5,512 nucleotides of DNA. Origin: an uncultured Clostridia bacterium (GTDB lineage: Bacteria; Bacillota; Clostridia; Christensenellales; UBA1242). The DNA lies in assembly GCA_944377765.1 (NCBI GenBank), contig CALWFX010000027.1, forward strand, positions 1-5,512, read 5' to 3'. The notes beneath the pieces were generated by a model. That model did no database searches. It saw only the letters and a list, made by a program, of their open reading frames with translations, and had not been told where the DNA came from. Position 1 is the stretch's first letter. The number at the start of each line of letters is the position of its first letter. Shown piece by piece: positions 1 through 5,512 of this stretch. Made by a program: the position numbers and the translations under genes.

Positions 1-26
1 ACACAATGCTTTTTTTTGATATCATT

Positions 27-69
27 AAAAAACCTCTCTGTTTATAAAAATTATAATCAGAAAGGTTTT
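27..69 (-). terminator. Rho-independent terminator after transketolase
   Basis: An inverted repeat pairs 29-40 with 58-69, and a nested repeat (TTATAA at 42-47 and 51-56) extends the hairpin to a 3-nt loop. The one mismatch read on the plus strand (C36 opposite A62) becomes a G-U wobble in minus-strand RNA, so the stem is continuous only in that direction. Minus-strand RNA then has a U run from positions 32-27. It lies 43 bp past the transketolase stop, so it most likely ends the minus-strand transcription unit. The rest of positions 1-111 shows no credible gene. Confidence 0.75.
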
Positions 70-111
70 ATGCATATGTGTAATATTTTGTTACAAAATG
101 TTGAAAAATAT

Positions 112-2082
112 CTAATTTTGTTGTTTTAATTTATTTTCAATAAATTTACTTAAAGATTTCACATTAAAGCCTGCTTTATCAACAACAACTTCGCCATCTC
201 CACTATATTGATAACTATTAACTCCATAAAGGTAACTATTTTGTGGCAAAATTTTTAATGCTTTTGTGTCGTTTGACATTTCAATATAGATTGTCAAAGC
301 ATCTTTTGGTAACACCTTTTGTTTATAGTTTGTTGATTGTTCTTCAAAAACTTCAAGTGAAGGCATACTGACAACATTAACAGCATGTTTCTTTTCAAGC
401 TCCAAAGCAGTATTTAAAGCAAGAACAACTTCACTTCCACTTGCAACAAGCACAACCTCTGGCTTTTTACCACAATCTTTAATAACATAACCACCATTCA
501 GAGCATTTTCAAAGGAAGTGTTGTCGATATGAGCAATATCTTGCCTTGTAAGACTGAAAGAAACTGGCTTATTACTCTTTATGCAATATTGATAACCTGC
601 CACAAGTTCTTTATAATCGCAAGGTCTAAACACTATATTTCCAATAATTGCCCTAAGTTGAGATATTTGTTCAATTGGTTGATGAGATGGTCCATCTTGC
701 CCAACAGCAATGCTATCATGAGTAAAGAAGCTCATAACCGGCAATTTCATCATGGCACGCATTCTAAGAGCAGGGAGCATATAGTTAGAAAATGCCAAAA
801 ATGTTGAATCAAAAGTTATAAAATCTTCATATAGTGCAATACCATTCATTATTGCCCCCATTGCATGTTCTCTAACACCAAAATGAATATTTTTGCCACG
901 CTTATAACCAGAAGAAAAATTTCCAGCATTATCAATATATGCCATTGAAGAAGGAGCAACGTCGGCTGTTCCGCCAATTAATTGCGGGCATTGATATGCA
1001 AGTTCTGACAAAGCATAATGGTTTATCTTTCTTGTGCTTTGACCATCGTATTTGGCAATATTTTTGAGAATTCTTTCAAAATTAATTTTCTTCTTATCAA
1101 AAAACGCAGTTAAACTTTTGTATAATTCAGGATGTGTGCTACTATACATTGCAAGATTTTGATTCCATTTTTCATGATTGAGTTTTCCCCTTCTTGCTGT
1201 TGCCATACACAAATCACGCACATCGCTTGGCACATAAAAACTTTCTTTAACCTTTAATTTTTCTTTAAACGCTTCAAGTTCTGCTGGCTTTAAATATGCC
1301 CCATGAACAGAAGAAGTCCCTTCCTTATCAGTTCCAATTCCAATTGTGGTTTTAAATATTATGATGGTTGGTTTATTTTTGCTTTTTTTAGCAGCAGAAA
1401 TTGCTCTTGTGCAAGCATAGTAAGAATTTCCATTCGCCACCCTAATTACATTCCAACCCATTGCTCTAAATTTTTTTGCAACATTTTCTTTGTTTGCAAT
1501 GTTAAGTGGACCATCAATTGTAACATTATTGCTATCATAAAATAATATCAATTTATTCAGCTTTAATGCTCCAGCAAGACTGACCGCTTCCTGAGCCACA
1601 CCTTCCATCAAACAGCCATCGCCACAAAAACAATAAGTGTAATGGTCAATAATATTGAACCCTACAGTGTTAAATCTTTCTTCCATGACAGTTTCAGCAA
1701 TTGCCATGCCAACTGCATTTGCAACTCCTTGACCAAGTGGACCTGTTGAAACTTCCACGCCATCTGTCACTCTATATTCTGGATGTCCCGGAGTTTTAGA
1801 CTTGTATTTTCTAAACTCTTTCAAATCTTGAAGACTTATATCAAATCCAAACATTGAAAGAAGAGTGTAATATAAAGCACTTGCATGACCAGCAGAAAGC
1901 ACAAATCTATCCCTGTTCAAAAAATCTGTGTCTGAAGCATCAAAGTTATAATGGTCTTTGAAAAAGGCAAACAAAATTGAAGAAGCTCCAATTGTAACAC
2001 CCAAATGTCCTGATTTAGCATTGGAAATGGTTTCAGCAGAAATTGCCTTTAAATAGTTTATTGATTTTTGAGTTATATTCAT
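112..2082 (-). CDS. tkt: Transketolase, full length
   Basis: Cytoplasmic thiamine-diphosphate enzyme of the non-oxidative pentose phosphate pathway. It moves a two-carbon ketol unit between sugar phosphates, linking pentose phosphates to fructose 6-phosphate, glyceraldehyde 3-phosphate and erythrose 4-phosphate. At 656 residues it has the usual length of bacterial transketolase (about 660), with no truncation or frameshift. Visible motifs: SGHLG with the conserved His26, His66, TPGHP with His100, the ThDP/Mg motif GDG at 154-156 running to NN at 185-186, His260 in VHGAYL, substrate-phosphate Arg351 and Ser378, GVREH with catalytic Glu405, THDS with His455, DGPSHQP with Asp463 and His467, and LTRQD with Arg513. 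The C-terminal domain runs from about 540. Residue 27 is Leu where E. coli and yeast have Pro. The ATG at 2082 is preceded by a strong ribosome binding site and overlaps the upstream stop as ATGA, implying translational coupling. The family call is very secure. Confidence 0.98.
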   Translation of the reverse strand: MNITQKSINYLKAISAETISNAKSGHLGVTIGASSILFAFFKDHYNFDASDTDFLNRDRFVLSAGHASALYYTLLSMFGFDISLQDLKEFRKYKSKTPGHPEYRVTDGVEVSTGPLGQGVANAVGMAIAETVMEERFNTVGFNIIDHYTYCFCGDGCLMEGVAQEAVSLAGALKLNKLILFYDSNNVTIDGPLNIANKENVAKKFRAMGWNVIRVANGNSYYACTRAISAAKKSKNKPTIIIFKTTIGIGTDKEGTSSVHGAYLKPAELEAFKEKLKVKESFYVPSDVRDLCMATARRGKLNHEKWNQNLAMYSSTHPELYKSLTAFFDKKKINFERILKNIAKYDGQSTRKINHYALSELAYQCPQLIGGTADVAPSSMAYIDNAGNFSSGYKRGKNIHFGVREHAMGAIMNGIALYEDFITFDSTFLAFSNYMLPALRMRAMMKLPVMSFFTHDSIAVGQDGPSHQPIEQISQLRAIIGNIVFRPCDYKELVAGYQYCIKSNKPVSFSLTRQDIAHIDNTSFENALNGGYVIKDCGKKPEVVLVASGSEVVLALNTALELEKKHAVNVVSMPSLEVFEEQSTNYKQKVLPKDALTIYIEMSNDTKALKILPQNSYLYGVNSYQYSGDGEVVVDKAGFNVKSLSKFIENKLKQQN

Positions 2083-2549
2083 AACATCCCCCTAAGTGCT
2101 TTTATTATTTTATTTTTAATATTGTTTTTCTCTACTCTGTGAACTACGATAGTGCAATTTGATAGTTGATTTAATTTTTCCCTACGGTCAGCAAAATCAA
2201 GAAAACTTGGAATGCAATTTTTCTTAATATACCTTTTTGGCAAATCTAAGAAAACAACTAAACTTGATTCTTTGAACACATCATAATTTACAATAAAAAG
2301 TTCATAAGAAATAGAAACGCAAATGTTTTCAAAAGATGCAATCTGTTTTATAACTTTTTTTTCCTGCTTTTTAAGATAATCAACTGAAATTTTACTTGAA
2401 AGTTGTTTTTCATCCATAAGTTCATATTCAAGCATATCTTTTGCAGAGCAGAACATCATGCCTAAATCTTCTGAAAGAGATTGTGCCACTTCACTTGAAA
2501 TATTTTCATATAATGAAACTATGACAATTTTATTATAATTAGCATTCAT
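2079..2549 (-). CDS. Small shikimate-kinase-like protein lacking catalytic motifs (putative pseudokinase)
   Basis: A 156-residue protein with no TM segment or signal peptide. Its outline follows shikimate kinase (about 165-175 aa): strand KIVIVSL (7-13), helix to DLG (28-30), a short strand MMF, helix with DYLKKQEKKVIKQI (57-70), strand ICVSI, hydrophobic strand LVVFLDLP (97-104), then DRREKLNQLSNCTIVV (121-136), which resembles the family's terminal RRxLYxxxAxxxV segment. The functional residues are missing: the Walker A position (12-19) reads SLYENISS with no Gly-Lys-Ser/Thr, the shikimate-binding DTD equivalent (35-37) is SAK, and the GGG loop (80-84) is replaced by ISYEL. The LID stretch is short. 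ATP and shikimate binding are therefore unlikely; a regulatory or structural role, or a divergent member of another P-loop kinase family, is possible. No Shine-Dalgarno precedes its ATG. Its stop overlaps the transketolase start by 4 bp. The gene is confident; the family assignment is by manual pattern comparison only. Confidence 0.85.
   Translation of the reverse strand: MNANYNKIVIVSLYENISSEVAQSLSEDLGMMFCSAKDMLEYELMDEKQLSSKISVDYLKKQEKKVIKQIASFENICVSISYELFIVNYDVFKESSLVVFLDLPKRYIKKNCIPSFLDFADRREKLNQLSNCTIVVHRVEKNNIKNKIIKALRGML
2088..2093 (-). promoter_or_regulatory. Shine-Dalgarno of transketolase, inside the upstream gene
   Basis: Minus-strand AGGGGG lies 5 nt before the transketolase ATG at 2082. 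It is encoded by AGG GGG (Arg-Gly) near the end of the preceding gene. Such G-rich codons stand out in this AT-rich sequence, so they were probably kept for ribosome binding. It is the only clear Shine-Dalgarno in the window and supports the chosen start and translational coupling. Confidence 0.7.
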
Positions 2550-2555
2550 GAAAAT

Positions 2556-2561
2556 ATTTTA
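2556..2561 (-). promoter_or_regulatory. Possible -10 element before the shikimate-kinase-like gene
   Basis: Minus-strand TAAAAT lies 6 nt before the ATG at 2549. A weak -35 candidate, TTGTAT at 2578-2583, stands 16 nt upstream. If used, transcription would begin at or next to the ATG, giving a leaderless mRNA for this gene and transketolase, separate from the MBL gene. The 50-bp gap (2550-2599) shows no GC-containing hairpin, so read-through from upstream is equally possible. AT-rich background makes such hexamers common. Confidence 0.3.
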
Positions 2562-2599
2562 ACACAATATCAATTTTATACAAACTTTTTTTTAATATT

Positions 2600-3718
2600 T
2601 TATGATTTTTTAACATCATAATTGTTATTAATAAAATTTATATATCTTTTTGCTTTGTCATGAACAGGATAAGACTTAAAAGAAAAAATGCTAAAAACAA
2701 GACAGAAATATGTAATGAAAAGAAAAGGTTTATCAACAAAAACAAAGACATTTGCAGTAACAAAAGATGCGTTTCCAATTCCAAATCCGATTGTGCCAAG
2801 TTCGTTCGTGGTATAAATTTCTCTTGTTCCAACACTTTTTAATCTGTCTATAACTTCTTGTGATGGAAACTTGTAAGCATTGTTATATCCAGCAGAAATT
2901 ATGGCATAAGTCGGCTTTATTTTACTTAAAAATTCCATGGTTGAACTGTTTTTTGAACCATGATGTGCAACTTTTAAAAAATCAACCTTTAAATCTTCAT
3001 CTCCCAATATTTCCAAAAACTCATTTTCAGAGATTTTAGTGGCATCACCAGTGAACATCAAAGTGACATTAACATTACTTATTGTCATAATTGGAGAATA
3101 AGAGTTTTCGTCAGTATAATCTTTTAAATTTGGCGTCCAAAACTTAACTAAAAAGTCAGAAACTGTAAATTCCAAAGGCTCAATAAAACGCATTTCAATA
3201 TCTTTTTCATAAATCTTACTTATAACTTCATGATATAGAATATCATTATATGTAGGTATATCTTCTAAATCTTCTCCTGGAATTGAAAGACAAGGTCTGT
3301 ATATTGTTTCTACTTCAAATTTATCTAAAACTTCAATTGCTCCACCAATATGGTCAGCATTTGGATGAGTCAGGATAAGATAATCAATATTTTCTTTATC
3401 ATTTACTTTTAAAATAGTTTCAATTTCTGTTGTCATATTTTCTGTGCTATCACTTGTTCCTGTGTCAATTAACATTGTGGTTTTATCAGGGAAAACAAGC
3501 AGTGAGCAGTCTCCTTGTCCAACATAAATGGAATATAATTGCAAATCTCCAGCAAAAACATCTCTAAAATTGTGCATCAGATAATAAAAATATGGCATGT
3601 TGATATAAATAAACGCAAAAATGACACTAAGAAAAATAAGCAAATAGATTTGCACGATATGTTTAGTTTTAAATTTAAAATTCTTTAACTTAAAAAAATA
3701 CTCTTTTATCTTCTGCAT
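2600..3718 (-). CDS. Membrane-anchored ComEC-type metallo-beta-lactamase-fold hydrolase
   Basis: A 372-residue protein. A basic N-terminus (1-20) precedes a TM segment at about 21-40. An MBL-fold domain of the kind found at the C-terminus of ComEC/Rec2 spans about 58-320. Motifs in order: YVGQGD (65-70), LIDTG (83-87), THPNADHIGG (117-126; metal ligands His118, Asp122, His123), FTGDA (222-226), AHHGS (251-255), and ISAGYNNAYKFPS (274-286). A second TM segment lies at about 331-347, followed by a basic tail. By the positive-inside rule both ends are cytoplasmic and the catalytic domain is outside, as predicted for the ComEC MBL domain. The ComEC channel domain is absent, so this is not a DNA uptake channel; nuclease or phosphodiesterase activity is possible but unproven. 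The late motif reads KFP where relatives often have GHP, possibly removing a metal-binding His. No Shine-Dalgarno precedes the ATG, which is 5 nt past the phospholipase stop. Confidence 0.9.
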   Translation of the reverse strand: MQKIKEYFFKLKNFKFKTKHIVQIYLLIFLSVIFAFIYINMPYFYYLMHNFRDVFAGDLQLYSIYVGQGDCSLLVFPDKTTMLIDTGTSDSTENMTTEIETILKVNDKENIDYLILTHPNADHIGGAIEVLDKFEVETIYRPCLSIPGEDLEDIPTYNDILYHEVISKIYEKDIEMRFIEPLEFTVSDFLVKFWTPNLKDYTDENSYSPIMTISNVNVTLMFTGDATKISENEFLEILGDEDLKVDFLKVAHHGSKNSSTMEFLSKIKPTYAIISAGYNNAYKFPSQEVIDRLKSVGTREIYTTNELGTIGFGIGNASFVTANVFVFVDKPFLFITYFCLVFSIFSFKSYPVHDKAKRYINFINNNYDVKKS

Positions 3719-3723
3719 AATAA

Positions 3724-4572
3724 TTAAATAAACAAGATATCATCTTTTCCAAAATCTTTATTTTTCTTTTTTGGATATTTTCCCGCAAAAATTTTCATTA
3801 TTTCTGGCATCATATCAACCGCATTACGATAGCCAATATCAACCATTTCATCAATACCTTCAAGTTTTGTTGATTTAAACTTTTTAGTGTCTGAAGCAAT
3901 GGTCAAATCTGCATTCATATACCCTTTAATTGAGTTACTTTTCATTAAAATTCTTATTGCACATGCAAGCACATCCAAAGTTTTTGAACTTTCAGTTCCA
4001 TAGGTTCTTGTGCTGTTACAATCAACCGCAATGACAAAATCACAATCAAAAAAGCGTGGTATATTTGCAGGTATATTGTTTTGCAATCCACCATCACATA
4101 AAAGATAATCTCCAAATTCAACAGGTTGAAAAATTCCAGGCACACAACAACTTCCAGCCACAGCCTTTGCCAAATTGCCATGTGATATACAAAGTTCTTT
4201 TGTGCTTTTAATGTCAACTGCAACTGCAGAAAAAGGCTTTTTCAATTCTTCAATGTTGATGTCACCAAAATTTTCTCTCATCATACTTTCAATTCCTTCG
4301 GTTTTTGAAGGAACAAAGAAAACCTTGCTTGTTTTAATGTCGCTTGTTTTCATACTTTTAGCAATTTTATAAATATCTTCCCATTTCATGCCAGAAGCAT
4401 AAGCAGCCCCCATAATGCTACCAACACTTGTGCCAGCAACATAATCAAAATTAAGTCCAAATTCTTGGAAGGCTTTAATTACACCAATATGCACCATACC
4501 CTTGGCACCACCACCGCCAAAAGCAACTCCAATTTTATATTTTCTTTTAAAAAAGCTAAAAATATTTTTCAT
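3724..4572 (-). CDS. Patatin-like phospholipase (RssA/YlbK-type)
   Basis: A 282-residue protein of the patatin-like phospholipase family, whose Ser-Asp dyad hydrolyses acyl ester bonds of lipids. The oxyanion-hole loop GGGGAKG is at 19-25, right after the first strand (KIGVAF). The nucleophile elbow GTSVG is at 47-51 (Ser49). AGSCCVPGIFQPV at 139-151 matches the family's conserved block before the active-site Asp, and DGG at 160-162 supplies Asp160. All catalytic parts are present, so it should be active. The size fits the short bacterial RssA/YlbK group. No signal peptide or TM segment is seen, so it is probably cytoplasmic or peripheral on the inner membrane face; the tail (264-282) is charged and Lys-rich. 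It is the first gene of the minus-strand group and is followed by the MBL gene after 5 nt, implying co-transcription. The ATG at 4572 puts the usual short lead before the first strand but lacks a Shine-Dalgarno. The lipid substrate cannot be read from sequence. Confidence 0.95.
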   Translation of the reverse strand: MKNIFSFFKRKYKIGVAFGGGGAKGMVHIGVIKAFQEFGLNFDYVAGTSVGSIMGAAYASGMKWEDIYKIAKSMKTSDIKTSKVFFVPSKTEGIESMMRENFGDINIEELKKPFSAVAVDIKSTKELCISHGNLAKAVAGSCCVPGIFQPVEFGDYLLCDGGLQNNIPANIPRFFDCDFVIAVDCNSTRTYGTESSKTLDVLACAIRILMKSNSIKGYMNADLTIASDTKKFKSTKLEGIDEMVDIGYRNAVDMMPEIMKIFAGKYPKKKNKDFGKDDILFI

Positions 4573-4579
4573 ATTTATG

Positions 4580-4585
4580 ATTATA
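4580..4585 (-). promoter_or_regulatory. Consensus -10 box (TATAAT) just upstream of the phospholipase gene
   Basis: Minus-strand TATAAT is a perfect -10 hexamer ending 7 nt before the ATG at 4572, which predicts a transcription start at or within a base of the start codon and so a leaderless message. The -35 position at the usual 17-nt spacing (4603-4608) reads TTTTAA, a poor match, and lies within an inverted repeat. This is the best promoter candidate for the minus-strand genes. Confidence 0.45.
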
Positions 4586-4601
4586 TCAAACTTTATGTAA
4601 A

Positions 4602-4629
4602 TTTAAAAACAAATATACAAGTTTTTAAA
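4602..4629. repeat. 9-bp inverted repeat in the divergent intergenic region
   Basis: TTTAAAAAC at 4602-4610 is repeated in perfect inverse as GTTTTTAAA at 4621-4629, with a 10-bp spacer. The half-site centres are 19 bp apart, about two helical turns, as for a dimeric repressor. It covers the expected -35 region of the phospholipase promoter and lies 51 bp before the plus-strand gene. It could be an operator, but arms this rich in A/T may arise by chance. Confidence 0.3.
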
Positions 4630-4668
4630 ATGCAATTTATTTCTGTAATAATTTAAAATTTACTAAAA

Positions 4669-4674
4669 TATATT
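4669..4674 (+). promoter_or_regulatory. Possible -10 element before the SPOR-domain gene
   Basis: TATATT (5 of 6 to consensus) ends 5 nt before the ATG at 4680; TAAAAT at 4664-4669 is an alternative that overlaps it. No convincing -35 box and no Shine-Dalgarno are present. The gene needs a promoter here because the neighbour is divergent, but the AT-rich context makes the exact hexamer uncertain. Confidence 0.3.
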
Positions 4675-4679
4675 AAAAT

Positions 4680-5393
4680 ATGAAAAAATTTCCATATTTT
4701 TTAACCTTTTCAGCACTACTTTGCATCATGCTTTGTGTTTCAATTGGATATCTAATTTCAACTTGCATAGTTTCAAGCAGTCTTTTTCAAACAACAACCA
4801 ACCTTGAAAGTGGAGAAAACACTTATTATCTACTTTCAGTTTATGACTCTGAAAATAAAAGCGACTTAGAAAAAGTTAAACAAGAATTTCAAGCAAAAAA
4901 TTGCGCCGGATATATTTATGAAAAAGATGAAAGATACTATCTTGTTGCAAGCATATATTCAAACATAAACGATGCAGAACTTGTTAAAAACAACTTGGCA
5001 CTTGAAGGATTACAAGTTACTATTACAAAATTTACTCAAGAAAATATAAAACTCGATGGAAATTTTAATAGCAAAGAACTGGAAATTTTAAAGGATTGTT
5101 TTTCATATAAAGATGAAGTATATAAAAACCTATACGACATATCAATAAGCCTTGACACAAATGTTATTGATAATATATCTGCAAAACTAAAAATTAATGA
5201 AGTGTTTTCAAACTTTGTAACAACAAAAAACAACTTTGAAACATTATTTTCTAAAAAAACTGGAACTGAAATTTCAAATATAAAAAATGATTTTGAAAGA
5301 GTGTATAATGAACTTTATTCATTAACTCAAACAGAAGAAAATTTATCTATGCAAATTAAATTAACTTATTGTAAAATAATTTTGGAAAAATAA
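4680..5393 (+). CDS. Membrane-anchored SPOR-domain protein with a C-terminal helical region
   Basis: A 237-residue protein. The N-terminus MKK and a hydrophobic stretch at about 7-31 form a single TM anchor or uncleaved signal, predicting an extracellular remainder. Residues 48-118 fit the SPOR pattern (strand-helix-strand twice): TYYLLSVYD, helix LEKVKQEFQAKN, strand AGYIYEKDERYYLVASIY, helix DAELVKNNLALEG, strand LQVTITKF. SPOR domains bind glycan strands of peptidoglycan lacking stem peptides, so a role at division or sporulation septa is plausible. Residues about 131-237 look helical, rich in Asn, Lys, Glu and Ser, and match no family I recognise. The anchor-then-SPOR layout recalls SpoIIB of Bacillus, but SPOR here is central rather than terminal, so I give no symbol. 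The SPOR motif is divergent (LLSV replaces the usual hydrophobic-Q-hydrophobic-G). It stands alone, divergent from the phospholipase gene, and ends at its own terminator. Confidence 0.82.
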   Translation: MKKFPYFLTFSALLCIMLCVSIGYLISTCIVSSSLFQTTTNLESGENTYYLLSVYDSENKSDLEKVKQEFQAKNCAGYIYEKDERYYLVASIYSNINDAELVKNNLALEGLQVTITKFTQENIKLDGNFNSKELEILKDCFSYKDEVYKNLYDISISLDTNVIDNISAKLKINEVFSNFVTTKNNFETLFSKKTGTEISNIKNDFERVYNELYSLTQTEENLSMQIKLTYCKIILEK

Positions 5394-5444
5394 ATAATTA
5401 TTTAAAATAAAAAATATAAAAAATTAATTTAAAAATAAAAAAAA

Positions 5445-5477
5445 TTAAAAAAACTGCATTTTTTGCAGTTTTTTTAA
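5445..5477 (+). terminator. Strong palindromic terminator after the SPOR-domain gene
   Basis: A perfect 14-bp inverted repeat pairs 5445-5458 with 5464-5477 around a 5-nt T loop (5459-5463). The GC-containing core CTGCA/TGCAG is flanked by A7 on the left and T7 on the right, so it works as an intrinsic terminator for plus-strand transcription and, by symmetry, for any minus-strand gene entering from beyond the window. It lies about 50 bp after the stop. The DNA between (5394-5444) and after it (5478-5512) is A/T-rich and shows no feature. Confidence 0.85.
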
Positions 5478-5512
5478 ATAGTTTTTAAAATATTTAATAA
5501 TAGTTAAAAATC

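Noticed and set aside
1..129. An open plus-strand frame running from the window edge to a TAA at 127-129
   Set aside because: It runs through the terminator hairpin and into the end of the transketolase gene; the peptide is low complexity with no recognisable motif. It is likely chance.
529..807. Plus-strand ORF of 92 codons opposite transketolase
   Set aside because: It lies wholly antisense to a highly conserved gene, with no motif and atypical composition; a shadow ORF.
2550..2599. Possible terminator between the MBL gene and the shikimate-kinase-like gene
   Set aside because: Only A/T self-complementarity (AAATATT-like) is present, with no GC-containing stem followed by a T run, so termination is not supported.
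2638..2835. Hydrophobic minus-strand ORF in another frame over the 3' end of the MBL gene, considered as evidence of a frameshift
   Set aside because: The MBL frame stays consistent through the ELGTIGF strand and into its own TM segment and basic tail. The alternative frame is hydrophobic only because the DNA is T-rich.
112..4572. Reading the four minus-strand genes as a defence island
   Set aside because: Transketolase is a core metabolic enzyme, and patatin-like and ComEC-type MBL proteins are common chromosomal genes; there is no CBASS cyclase, toxin-antitoxin pair or mobile-element mark.
5481..5490. GTTTTTAAAA near the right edge, identical to 4621-4630, considered as a dispersed repeat
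   Set aside because: A 10-mer of this composition is expected by chance in such AT-rich intergenic DNA, and the flanks do not match.

Overview
The window is a compact stretch of a strongly AT-rich bacterial chromosome. By eye roughly 30% of bases are G or C, and intergenic DNA is nearly all A/T. It uses the standard code: TGG encodes Trp and TGA and TAA are stops. The gene families, the base composition and the small membrane-anchored SPOR protein suggest an uncultured low-GC Firmicutes lineage of the Clostridia type. That placement is inference; the window holds no rRNA or other marker gene.

Layout from left to right. Positions 1-111 hold no gene but carry a hairpin terminator for the minus-strand genes. 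Four genes follow on the minus strand, so transcription runs right to left: a patatin-like phospholipase (3724-4572), a ComEC-type metallo-beta-lactamase-fold protein with a membrane segment at each end (2600-3718), a small protein with a shikimate-kinase-like fold outline but no catalytic motifs (2079-2549), and a complete transketolase (112-2082). Gaps are 5 bp between the first pair and 50 bp in the middle, and the last pair overlap by 4 bp (ATGA). They could be one operon, or two if the 50-bp gap holds its own promoter. A 107-bp divergent region (4573-4679) separates them from a plus-strand gene (4680-5393) for a membrane-anchored SPOR-domain protein, which ends at a strong palindromic terminator (5445-5477).

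How they work together: transketolase is the non-oxidative pentose phosphate enzyme and makes erythrose 4-phosphate, a precursor of the shikimate pathway. The protein translated just before it, coupled through the stop/start overlap, looks like a dead relative of shikimate kinase, which is the most intriguing point here. The phospholipase and the MBL-fold protein look like a two-gene membrane or envelope module with no obvious metabolic link to transketolase. The SPOR protein probably acts at the cell wall.

Translation signals are unusual. Only transketolase has a clear Shine-Dalgarno sequence. Three other genes have a -10-like hexamer 5-7 nt before the ATG, as expected for leaderless mRNAs, though the AT-rich background weakens this argument. 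No CRISPR array, tRNA, rRNA, insertion sequence or phage gene was seen.
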